DNA from: Desulfobacterales bacterium
Lineage (GTDB): Bacteria > Desulfobacterota > Desulfobacteria > Desulfobacterales > UBA2174_A
Assembly: GCA_025454075.1 (NCBI GenBank)
Contig: JALOPD010000171.1
Span: 1 to 7,397 of the forward strand
DNA length: 7,397 nucleotides
Direction of reading: 5' to 3'
Of this stretch, positions 1 to 7,278 are shown one piece after another. A model generated the notes under the pieces. It worked only from the letters and a program-made list of their open reading frames with translations. It was not told the origin of the DNA and did not search any database. How positions within the stretch are numbered: the first letter of the stretch is position 1; every line of letters starts with the position of its first letter. The position numbers and the translations under genes were made by a program.

Positions 1-708
1 CACCAGGGTGCTGACGTAGTTGCGCGCGTTGCCGACATGCAGACCGTGGATGATGTCTTCCAGGCGTTCGCCCTTGTTCTGAAGGTGGATCATGTCCGAC
101 TTGGTGAAAACGGTGCAGCGGCAGGCGACGCTGGCCGCCCGGCGGCTTTTCAGACCCAGGGCGATGAAGTCGGCCAGAACCTGGTCGATCGGCGGACGCT
201 CCCGGTCCCCGCGGCGCTCGTAGATGGAGGTCGCCAGGCGCTCGGCCTGCTGGTCGATGAAGGAGCCCGTGCCCGAGGCGCACGGGCCGTTGGTGCTGAA
301 ATGTTCCAGCTCCCAGCCCGGGCCGCGGTGCGCCACCTGCAGAAGCGCCGTCTCCTGGCCTCCCATGCAGATCACGGTCCGCACCTCCGGCGCGATGTGG
401 ACCGCCCCCAGCAACTGGCTGACGATCCCGAATTCGTAAGGCGCGTCGACCTGCGCGCTCAGCTGCCGGCCGTGGCTGCCGGTGAAGGCGAAGCGCAGGC
501 TGCGCTCCCGCCCGAAGCGGGCTTCGAGCCCGCCGACCAGCGCGGCGAGGCACTCCTCCACCCGGCCGAAGTGCCGGCGATAGGGTGTTGCATGCACGAT
601 CCGTTTCCGTTCATCGATGACGATGCCGTTCAGGCTGACCGAACCGGCGTCGATGCCCACGAACAGGGCGCCGTCCGGCGCTCCGGGGTCTTGCGTGGAT
701 GGCGTCAT
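1..708 (-). CDS. Acyl-CoA dehydratase/benzoyl-CoA reductase activase, BcrA/BadF/HgdC family (C-terminus off window)
   Basis: ATP-dependent activator ATPase of the ASKHA fold. Known members carry a [4Fe-4S] cluster bridged between two subunits and drive electrons into 2-hydroxyacyl-CoA dehydratases or benzoyl-CoA-type reductases. The 236 residues present read without interruption from the ATG at 708 to the window edge. They show a phosphate-1 loop (VGIDAGSVSLNGIVID, residues 17-32), the IGGQD-like MGGQET (115-120), GPCASGTGSFID (141-152) and ACRCTVFTKSDMI (195-207). Cys143 and Cys198 match the two cluster-ligand positions of HgdC-type activators. KGERLEDIIHGL (212-223) is also typical. The start is supported by AGGAGA 6 nt upstream. 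The rest lies left of position 1, so I cannot tell the short activator form (about 260-320 aa) from the long fused form. No partner dehydratase is visible here. It is cytoplasmic and implies anaerobic metabolism. The plus-strand reading of this region is a shadow. Confidence 0.9.
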   Translation of the reverse strand, partial: MTPSTQDPGAPDGALFVGIDAGSVSLNGIVIDERKRIVHATPYRRHFGRVEECLAALVGGLEARFGRERSLRFAFTGSHGRQLSAQVDAPYEFGIVSQLLGAVHIAPEVRTVICMGGQETALLQVAHRGPGWELEHFSTNGPCASGTGSFIDQQAERLATSIYERRGDRERPPIDQVLADFIALGLKSRRAASVACRCTVFTKSDMIHLQNKGERLEDIIHGLHVGNARNYVSTLV

Positions 709-1165
709 GGTTTTTCTCCTGTAACGGTTGAGGGGGGCTGCCTGGCAAGGCGGTAGAGCAATCGGCATACCAGAGGGCCGCCGGCGGGCGGGCTCTCGGA
801 GACCCCGATGGCGCGCAACGCGGGAACAGATTGGAATCACAGCGGAAGAAGTGGCCGCCGGGGAAGAACCGGGCATCGGTTCGAGGCCCGATCCAGAAAG
901 CATCCGGCCCCCGCGGGGTTGCAACCGGAAAGGCCGGCGGGTGGAGGCAAGGCGGCGGAACTACGGGAGGTTCAGTTCGCTTTGGCGGGTTGACCGGTCA
1001 ACCCGAAATGCATCCTTCCGAACAGGGCGCTCTGAAGCCCGCCGGCCCCGGCTGCCAGCGGGGAATTTGAAGCCCGGTGGTTGAAAGGCAGACCGCCGCC
1101 GGCCGGAAACCGGGCTGAAGCGGATAGGCGCGGAGCGGCCCGATGACGGGAAGCCTCTTTTCGGC
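709..1165. other. Intergenic region without a convincing gene
   Basis: This stretch of 457 nt lies between the activase start and the lipoprotein stop. The open frames on either strand are Arg/Gly/Pro-rich, low in hydrophobic residues, match no family I recognise and lack good ribosome binding sites. I see three structures. One is a perfect 20-bp palindrome at 986-1005, listed separately. The second is a 9-bp direct repeat TGAAGCCCG at 1033-1041 and 1068-1076. The third is an inverted repeat AGCCCGGT (1071-1078) with ACCGGGCT (1109-1116) around a 30-nt GC-rich loop, which could help end transcription of the lipoprotein gene but has no T-run. The promoter of the activase gene should lie here, but I cannot point to convincing -35/-10 boxes. 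Confidence 0.6.
986..1005. promoter_or_regulatory. Perfect 20-bp palindrome, candidate operator
   Basis: CGGGTTGACCGGTCAACCCG is identical to its reverse complement over all 20 bases, with no spacer. The core TTGACCGGTCAA has the form of a dimeric-repressor site such as those of TetR or GntR family proteins. It lies about 280 nt upstream of the activase start and just beyond the 3' end of the lipoprotein gene. No regulator gene is visible in the window. With no spacer it cannot form a good RNA hairpin, which favours a DNA-binding site over a terminator. The function is inferred. Confidence 0.5.
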
Positions 1166-1546
1166 TCATTGCCGGCTGGCGCTCCATGTGCCGCGGTTCT
1201 GAGCCAGCCTGAAGGTACCTGACATGTGGCGACCGTCCTCCGAAAGCTCGCCGGCGATGGTGCCGAACACCATGCTGATTCTACCCTCCATCTGGTTGCC
1301 GTTCACGGTGCCGCGGAAATTATGATTGCCCCCGGCGATCGTATCCGTGAACTGCCCCGTGAAGAAGGTGTCGCCCTCCTGGGTTTGAAACAGATTCACC
1401 TCGATGGGCCCGTCGTAGACGTTTCCCCGCAGAATGCCTCTGAAGGTCCCCAGCGACTGGGTGCCTTTTGGGACGGGGTCGCTGACACACCCCGCCAGCA
1501 GAACGCCCATCCACAGCCCCAGCAGAATCCCGGATAATTTCTTCAT
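1166..1546 (-). CDS. Small lipoprotein of unknown function
   Basis: The protein has 126 aa. A type II signal peptide starts MKKLSGILLGLWMG and ends in the lipobox LLAGC, with the lipidated Cys at residue 20. The next residues are Val-Ser rather than Asp, so outer-membrane sorting is plausible if the host is Gram-negative. The mature part of about 106 residues is rich in Gly, Thr and Asn, with short alternating segments (GTFRGILRG, GQFTDTIAGG, FRGTVNGNQMEGRISM, GTIAGEL, GTFRLAQNRGTW) that suggest a small all-beta, lipocalin- or streptavidin-like barrel. I do not recognise a named family. The start at 1546 is chosen because GGAGG lies 7 nt upstream and the signal peptide begins there. An upstream in-frame ATG at 1606 would bury the signal peptide and run into the T-rich terminator-like region. 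It probably has its own promoter between 1547 and 1708. Confidence 0.8.
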   Translation of the reverse strand: MKKLSGILLGLWMGVLLAGCVSDPVPKGTQSLGTFRGILRGNVYDGPIEVNLFQTQEGDTFFTGQFTDTIAGGNHNFRGTVNGNQMEGRISMVFGTIAGELSEDGRHMSGTFRLAQNRGTWSASRQ

Positions 1547-1581
1547 GACCGTGCCTCCATGCCCAATCCGGCCGCACCTGT

Positions 1582-1604
1582 AAAAAAAGCCCAGGGCCCG
1601 GAGC
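1582..1604 (-). terminator. Possible intrinsic terminator after the DsbA-like gene
   Basis: Read on the minus strand, a short GC-rich hairpin (TCCGG, loop GCC, CTGGG, with two G-U pairs) within 1589-1604 is followed by seven Ts (1588-1582). It lies downstream of the DsbA-like stop at 1709 and upstream of the lipoprotein start at 1546. The stem is short, so the call is moderate. Confidence 0.4.
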
Positions 1605-1643
1605 AAACCGGCGGCGAAGGGAAGAAAAGGGCCGCACCGCCGC

Positions 1644-1669
1644 CCGGCGCCCGGCGCCGGTCCGTTTTT
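1644..1669 (+). terminator. GC-rich hairpin followed by a T-run on the plus strand
   Basis: CCGGCGC (1644-1650), loop CCG, and GCGCCGG (1654-1660) form a perfect 7-bp stem, followed on the plus strand by TCCG and TTTTT (1665-1669). No plus-strand gene ends here. It may stop antisense transcription into the minus-strand genes, or act as a general structure between the DsbA-like and lipoprotein genes. Confidence 0.25.
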
Positions 1670-1708
1670 CCCGCACTGACCGGGTGTTTGAGCTCCCGGC
1701 AGTCTTCG

Positions 1709-2383
1709 TTAAGATGGTTCTGAGGGCTTTCGCGACAGGACGCCCTGCGCGGCCAGGAATGCAGCCAGCGGTTCGTAAGGCTGGGCGCCCACGAGGTTCT
1801 CCCCGTTCATTCGAAAGGTCGGAACCGCGGTGATGCCCAACTGGTGGGCGCGCAGCCAATCCTGATCGACGGCCGGCTTGAAGGCCTTGCTGCGGAGCGC
1901 CTCCTCCAGCTCCCCGCCCCTCAACCCGACGGACTCGGCCGCGGCAGCGAGGGTTTCGACCGCGTGCAGGTTCTGCCCCTCGACGAAATACGCCCGGAAC
2001 ACCGCGTTGTGGAACGCGTCCGCTTTGCCGTGGGTCTCGGCCCACTTGGCCGCCTCCTGGGCGCGGCGCGAGTTGAAGCTCATGCGGCGCTCGCCGAACG
2101 GCAGCCCCAGGCCGCGCGCGGTCTGCTCCAGCCGCTGCAGCATGCCCGGTATGTCGACGCGCCGGCCGGCAAACAGCTCCTCGAGTGTGACCCCTTCGGC
2201 CGGGATCTCCGCGTGCAGGGGAAATGCCGTCCAGCGGATTTCCACCTGGAACTCTTCTTTCAGTCTTTCAATACGCCCGGTAATGAAATAGCACCAGGGT
2301 CAGATGAAGTCCGAAAAAACCTCCAAGATGGCAGTGTCAGCTTCTCTTTCCCTTCCGCCGTCCTTATCCAATGTACCCTCCAT
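1709..2383 (-). CDS. FrnE/DsbA-family thiol-disulfide oxidoreductase, selenoprotein with UPWC active site
   Basis: Read from the ATG at 2383 through an in-frame TGA (2302-2300, codon 28) the protein has 224 aa. The residues around the TGA read VFSDFI-U-PWCY, exactly where FrnE/DsbA-like proteins have VFSDFxCPWCY. The TGA therefore replaces the first, nucleophilic Cys of CPWC, and the resolving Cys is residue 31. The thioredoxin fold with helical insertion continues: RWTAFPLHAEIPAEG, the FNSRRAQEAAKWA region, AVFRAYFVEGQN, and the cis-Pro loop TAVPTF (Pro188). The length is normal for the family only if the TGA is read. There is no signal peptide, so it should be cytoplasmic. Starting after the TGA would delete the active site. 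The start is uncertain: the ATG at 2383 lies 4 nt after the ATPase stop, but the TTG at 2371 (220 aa) has GGAGGG just upstream. A stem-loop follows the TGA (separate entry). The alternative is a pseudogene with a point mutation. Confidence 0.85.
2266..2288 (-). promoter_or_regulatory. Candidate bacterial SECIS element of the DsbA-like gene
   Basis: In the mRNA, 11 nt after the UGA, UUUCA (2288-2284) pairs with UGAAA (2270-2266). A U-U mismatch follows, then UAC (2282-2280) pairs with GUA (2274-2272), leaving the apical loop CGGGC (2279-2275). The loop starts 20 nt after the UGA and has G in position two. This fits what is known of bacterial SECIS elements: a stem-loop inside the coding region just 3' of the UGA, bound by SelB. 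An alternative pairing of CCC(U)GGU with ACCGGG would start right at the UGA and is less typical. Confidence 0.65.
2376..2381 (-). promoter_or_regulatory. Strong Shine-Dalgarno inside the 5' end of the DsbA-like frame
   Basis: Minus-strand GGAGGG (2381-2376) overlaps the G of the ATG at 2383 and lies 4 nt before an in-frame TTG (2371-2369). The ATG itself has no clear ribosome binding site, only the ATPase stop codon and GCGC before it. Either the TTG is the true start or the ATG is used by translational coupling to the ATPase gene. Confidence 0.5.
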
Positions 2384-2387
2384 GCGC

Positions 2388-3680
2388 TCATTGCGTTATA
2401 CTGGCCGGCCCTGCGCGCAGAATGCCGGCATCAATGACCTCGAACCTAACGTTTTCATGCCGGGCGCGCAAGTTGCATCTATCCCACTTGGCTTCGAGAT
2501 CACGCAGGACGTTTCTTCGCTCCGCAACAGACAGTCGCCGAAATTTGATCTCAACCACCCTCAACCGATTTGGGTCCTCCGGGTCTGGAGCTACCAGATC
2601 CAATTCGATATTCCCCTCCCAGAACCGCCGGGCCCCTGGATATCGAGCACGGCAGAAATCCTCGAATACGGAAGCCGCATGATCGTGGATGAGCTTCTTC
2701 TTCTGGGATTTGGGGTAGGTGCGCCAGAGGCTCTGATGCGGCGAATAGACCCGGAACCAGAAGCGCAGGGTCGGATCTTCAATGCGGTAAAGAATTTTTT
2801 TGGTAGAACGCACACTTTCACCGTAAGGAAGCTCGCGGACCAAAATTGAGGCATCCAGCAATTGCTGAAGGAGGCGGGACAAGTTGGTCTGCGCCGTTCC
2901 CAGCCGGGCCGCGATCTCCGACGGCCGCTCGGAACCTCGGCCCACCGCCTCCAGGGCTGCGACGGCGTTTATTCCTGTGACGCCTTCGTCTCGCAGAATC
3001 CGCTGTGGTTCCTGTTCCATGTAGGAAGCCGAATCGAAGTAAAGCTCCTCGGCCAACGCCACGACGTCCTGTCGAGGCTCTATGAACTCCCAATATTTCG
3101 GGATTCCTCCCACGCAGGCAAACTTCTCAAAGGACTCTATCTCGGCTGCGCTTACATTGCACGCCTGACAGAATGCGGCGTAATCCAGCGGGCGCACATG
3201 GAGGAGCTTGGACGCACGCCCATAGAGGGGGGCTGAACGGTTCAGAAAGGCCGCATTCATCATCCGCGTGCTCGACCCAGCCAAGACCATCAAACAGCCT
3301 TGCGGGATGGAATGATCCAGCCATTTCTGCAATTGACTCGGCAGCGAATCATCCACCGCGGTAAGGTAGGGAAATTCGTCCAGACAAAGTGCCCAAGGCC
3401 GCTTCTGCAACGTCAGAATTTCCAGCAGTTCCGGCCAACTCTTAGGAACAAGCTGGGTTTCAAGCTTTGGGTGAAGGTCTTGAAACACCTGTTGAATCTG
3501 CTGGTCGCGCTGAGCTTCGATCGCCTGACTGTAGAGCCCATCGCGCTCTTGAAGCCAGTGGCGCAGCAGCCGCGTTTTGCCGACCCGCCGTCGACCATAG
3601 ACCACCAGCAGGCCGCCCCGCACCGCCGCCTTATCCAATTCGTGCAGTTCCGCCTCTCGGTTGACAAATTTCAGCTTCAT
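2388..3680 (-). CDS. AAA ATPase (ATPase_2/archaeal ATPase type) with C-terminal DUF234 PD-(D/E)XK nuclease-like domain
   Basis: The protein has 430 aa. The N-terminal P-loop domain has Walker A GRRRVGKT (29-36) after the family-typical FVNREAELHEL. Walker B is ALCLDEFPYL (97-106), and a sensor-like LAGSSTRMM lies near residue 135. A middle winged-helix segment, SEIAARLGTAQTNLSRLLQQLLDAS, is followed by the C-terminal domain with ELDLVA...VVEIK. There Asp361, Glu377 and Lys379 match the PD-(D/E)XK nuclease signature. Such STAND-like ATPases are scattered in archaea and bacteria, often singly and on mobile or defence-rich DNA, and their cellular role is not settled. The codons and bases look less GC-rich than the flanking genes, which suggests later acquisition. 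No Shine-Dalgarno sequence precedes the ATG at 3680. Two dyads lie 26-59 nt upstream and may control it. The stop is 4 nt before the DsbA-like ATG, so the two may be co-transcribed. Confidence 0.88.
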   Translation of the reverse strand: MKLKFVNREAELHELDKAAVRGGLLVVYGRRRVGKTRLLRHWLQERDGLYSQAIEAQRDQQIQQVFQDLHPKLETQLVPKSWPELLEILTLQKRPWALCLDEFPYLTAVDDSLPSQLQKWLDHSIPQGCLMVLAGSSTRMMNAAFLNRSAPLYGRASKLLHVRPLDYAAFCQACNVSAAEIESFEKFACVGGIPKYWEFIEPRQDVVALAEELYFDSASYMEQEPQRILRDEGVTGINAVAALEAVGRGSERPSEIAARLGTAQTNLSRLLQQLLDASILVRELPYGESVRSTKKILYRIEDPTLRFWFRVYSPHQSLWRTYPKSQKKKLIHDHAASVFEDFCRARYPGARRFWEGNIELDLVAPDPEDPNRLRVVEIKFRRLSVAERRNVLRDLEAKWDRCNLRARHENVRFEVIDAGILRAGPASITQ

Positions 3681-3705
3681 GCTGGGCAGTTTGCCGATCT
3701 ACATG

Positions 3706-3739
3706 ATGCTTGTCAAGCATTATGCTTGGTAAGCATAAT
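3706..3739. promoter_or_regulatory. Two abutting dyad repeats upstream of the ATPase gene
   Basis: ATGCTT-GTC-AAGCAT (3706-3720) is followed by ATTATGCTT-GGT-AAGCATAAT (3719-3739), overlapping it by two bases. Both dyads have the core ATGCTT-N3-AAGCAT, with centres 16 bp apart, about one and a half helical turns. On the minus strand the spacers contain promoter-like boxes: TTGACA at 3716-3711, and TTACCA at 3732-3727 with CATCAT at 3708-3703. Binding by a dimeric repressor would therefore block ATPase transcription. This is probably an autoregulatory or cognate operator. I found no second copy near the other end of the ATPase gene. Confidence 0.55.
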
Positions 3740-3784
3740 TAGCGCCAGATCTCCATGTCCATCCGGACGACAGTGCATCATCGC

Positions 3785-3813
3785 TTGGGCTAAACGCTTT
3801 CCATCTTTATTAT
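3785..3813 (+). promoter_or_regulatory. Probable sigma-70-type promoter of the AhpD-like operon
   Basis: TTGGGC (3785-3790), a 17-nt spacer and TATTAT (3808-3813) lie in the AT-rich gap upstream of the plus-strand operon. The -10 box matches the consensus at five of six bases and the -35 box at three. The resulting leader would be about 100 nt. It contains a small hairpin, CTGGCTC/GAGCCGG (3864-3870 with 3877-3883, one G-U pair), before the AAGGAG ribosome binding site at 3904-3909. Confidence 0.4.
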
Positions 3814-3917
3814 TGATACTCCGGAATCTGATTGCTAAACCAATTTCACCGACATTCCGAAGGCTGGCTCTGGCTGGAGCCGGTTGACGCAATTAAACCA
3901 ACCAAGGAGTTTGCACA

Positions 3918-4316
3918 ATGGCACTCTATCGCACGGTTTCGGAAAAAGAAGCTACTGGCAAGGTCAAAAAGGTCTACAAGGACATCATGGCCACCAAGAA
4001 GATCGACTTCGTGCCCAACTTCTGGAAGGCGCTGTCGATCAACCCGGACCACCTGGAGGTCACTTGGCAGAAGCTGAAGGCGGTCATGAAGCCCGGCAAG
4101 CTCGATCTGCGCACCAAGGAGATCATCGCCCTGGCGGTCTCGATCACCAACAACTGCCAGTACTGAATCCACTCCCACAGCGCCGCCGTGAAGCGGCTCG
4201 GGCTGGACAACGAGGCCATCGGCGAGATCGTGGCCGTGGTGGACATCTTCAACGGCACCAACCGGATCGCCAACGCCTACCAGGTCGAACCGGACGTGAC
4301 GCCGAGCCCGGACTGA
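3918..4316 (+). CDS. AhpD-like/carboxymuconolactone decarboxylase-family selenoprotein with CxxU motif
   Basis: The protein has 132 aa when the in-frame TGA (4164-4166, codon 83) is read as selenocysteine. Upstream, LDLRTKEIIALAVSITNNCQY matches the helix before the AhpD active site. Downstream, IHSHSAAVKRLGLDNEAIGEIVAVVDIFNGTNRIANAY continues the family fold in the same frame, up to a normal TGA stop at 4314-4316. The motif C80-Q-Y-U83-x3-H87 is the family CxxCxxxH, with Sec for the second Cys. AhpD-type enzymes reduce peroxides or partner proteins through this pair and act in the cytoplasm. Stopping at 4166 would leave an 82-aa fragment with one active-site Cys. The start is set by AAGGAG 8 nt before the ATG. 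A stem-loop follows the TGA (separate entry). It heads a run of same-strand genes and has a carboxymuconolactone-decarboxylase relative at the right edge. The substrate is unknown. The alternative is a recent nonsense mutation. Confidence 0.87.
4178..4205 (+). promoter_or_regulatory. Candidate bacterial SECIS element of the AhpD-like gene
   Basis: GCCGC (4182-4186) pairs with GCGGC (4193-4197) around the loop CGUGAA (4187-4192). CAGC (4178-4181) can extend the stem with GCUG (4202-4205), leaving UCGG bulged on the 3' side. The loop starts 20 nt after the UGA and has G at position two, consistent with known bacterial SECIS geometry. An alternative lower stem pairs CCC (4174-4176) with GGG (4200-4202). 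Confidence 0.6.
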
Positions 4317-4344
4317 AGGCTTGCAAGGAGGCAGCCTGGCGATT

Positions 4345-4527
4345 GTGTGCAATTGGTGGGAGCGGCATCTTGCCGCGAAATCGAGGCTGGAAGCTCTCCC
4401 ACAGTTCGTTGCTGCCCACGCCAAGGGGGACTGGGTGATGATCCCCGAAACGGAACTCACGGATGAAGCAACGGCCCGCTGGGTCGAAAAAGCACGCGCT
4501 TTCGTGAAGTCGCTGCCGGCCAAATAA
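4345..4527 (+). CDS. Short unrecognised ORF, possible small protein or gene remnant
   Basis: The open frame begins after the AhpD-like stop and ends at the TAA at 4525-4527, 11 nt before the decarboxylase ATG. From GTG 4345 it gives about 60 aa; a TTG at 4321 would give 68. The C-terminal half (AKGDWVMIPETELTDEATARWVEKARAFVKSLPAK in part) has codon use like its neighbours and could form an amphipathic helix, so it looks coding. The N-terminal half (WWERHLAAKSRLEALPQF) is less convincing. AAGGAGG lies at 4325-4331, after the TTG and 13 nt before the GTG, so neither start is well placed. I recognise no family. It may be a real small protein in the operon or the 3' remnant of a larger gene. Confidence 0.4.
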   Translation: MCNWWERHLAAKSRLEALPQFVAAHAKGDWVMIPETELTDEATARWVEKARAFVKSLPAK

Positions 4528-4538
4528 AGGATTGCGTC

Positions 4539-6427
<1,889 letters not shown>

Positions 6428-6451
6428 CACCCCTGAAGGCCATCGGCCCCG

Positions 6452-7243
6452 ATGTCGGGACGCATTTCCGGGCTTTCGGGGAGCCGCCAACAGAAACAAC
6501 GGGTAGCTCCGATCGATATCATCGGCCATAGCGCCTTCTGGTGGGCGGCGGCGGTGGCCCTGTTGGCCGGGTTCATGCGCGGTTTCGTGGGCGTCGGCTC
6601 GGGGATGCTCATGGCGCCGGTATTCGCGATCCTCTTCGGCCCGCTGCAGACCGTTGGAATGGTCGTGATGCTCGACGCCTTTGTCACCGCCCAGCTGCTG
6701 CCATCGGTGCACCGGCAGATTGAATGGCGGGTGATTCTTCCCATGGCCGGCGCGGCCGCCTTGTCCATGCCGGTCGGGACCTGGCTCCTGATTACGCTCG
6801 ATCCACAGATCATGGCCCGCTGCATCGCCTTCATCGTGCTGGCCTTCGTGCTGCTGCTCATGAGCGGCTGGCGCTACCGCGGCCGGAAGCGGCTGCCCGT
6901 CACCCTGGGGGTCGGCTGCGCCTCCGGGGTCCTGGCCGCCGCCACCAGCATGGGCAACCCGCCCGTGATCGTCTATTTCCTGTCCGGCCCGGACCAGGCG
7001 GCCGTCAACCGGGCGAACTTCACCGGATATTTCGCCCTCAGCCTGTCTACCTTGCTGCTGATGATGACCGCCAGGGGCCTTATCGACGCTGCGACCGTCC
7101 TGCGCACGGCGCTGCTCCTGCCCGGTTTTGCCGGCGCCGCGTGGCTGGGCGCCAGATATTTTTACCGGTCGACCGAGCGCCGCTACCGGCAGCTGGCACT
7201 GGGATTGCTTCTCGCCGTGGCGGTGTACGGCGTGCTGCGATGA
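6452..7243 (+). CDS. TauE/SafE (DUF81) family membrane permease, putative anion/sulfite exporter
   Basis: The protein has 263 aa with about seven or eight hydrophobic segments (roughly residues 28-63, 65-83, 94-115, 121-139, 149-176, 190-208, 212-235, 246-262). The two family half-motifs are present: GFVGVGSGMLMAP (44-56) in the first half and GVLAAATSMGNPP (159-171) in the second, the internal repeat typical of TauE/SafE. Members export sulfite, sulfoacetate or other small anions across the inner membrane, and some import. The substrate is unknown here. The start is uncertain: the ATG at 6452 has no good ribosome binding site and gives a polar N-terminal stretch of about 25 residues. A non-ATG start closer to the first membrane segment is possible. 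It begins 24 nt after the YhcH-like stop, in operon fashion. A small inverted repeat, CATCG/CGATG, lies just before and over the start. Confidence 0.85.
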   Translation: MSGRISGLSGSRQQKQRVAPIDIIGHSAFWWAAAVALLAGFMRGFVGVGSGMLMAPVFAILFGPLQTVGMVVMLDAFVTAQLLPSVHRQIEWRVILPMAGAAALSMPVGTWLLITLDPQIMARCIAFIVLAFVLLLMSGWRYRGRKRLPVTLGVGCASGVLAAATSMGNPPVIVYFLSGPDQAAVNRANFTGYFALSLSTLLLMMTARGLIDAATVLRTALLLPGFAGAAWLGARYFYRSTERRYRQLALGLLLAVAVYGVLR

Positions 7244-7278
7244 TTCGAAACCTATAACCGAGGGGAGACATCTCGAAA

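Noticed and set aside
37..756. Plus-strand ORF of 239 aa
   Set aside because: It lies opposite the activase gene, which has clear family motifs, and its protein has no recognisable features; it is a codon-bias shadow.
728..1084. Plus-strand ORF of 118 aa in the intergenic region
   Set aside because: It is Arg/Gly-rich with no domain, has no proper ribosome binding site and includes the 20-bp palindrome; probably not coding.
1071..1116. Inverted repeat AGCCCGGT/ACCGGGCT as terminator of the lipoprotein gene
   Set aside because: The loop of 30 nt is long and no T-run follows on the minus strand, so I did not call it as a terminator.
1709..2245. DsbA-like protein starting at the GTG at 2245 as a complete 178-aa gene
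   Set aside because: It would lack the active-site motif and first strand of the thioredoxin fold. The frame upstream encodes exactly those parts, interrupted only by TGA at the Cys position.
3918..4166. AhpD-like protein ending at the first TGA (82 aa)
   Set aside because: The family sequence continues in the same frame for 49 codons after the TGA, and the TGA is at the conserved second Cys.
1709..4316. TGA reassigned as tryptophan or glycine throughout the genome
   Set aside because: The lipoprotein, ATPase, decarboxylase, YhcH-like and permease genes all end at TGA with correct family lengths, and both internal TGAs are at Cys, not Trp or Gly, positions.
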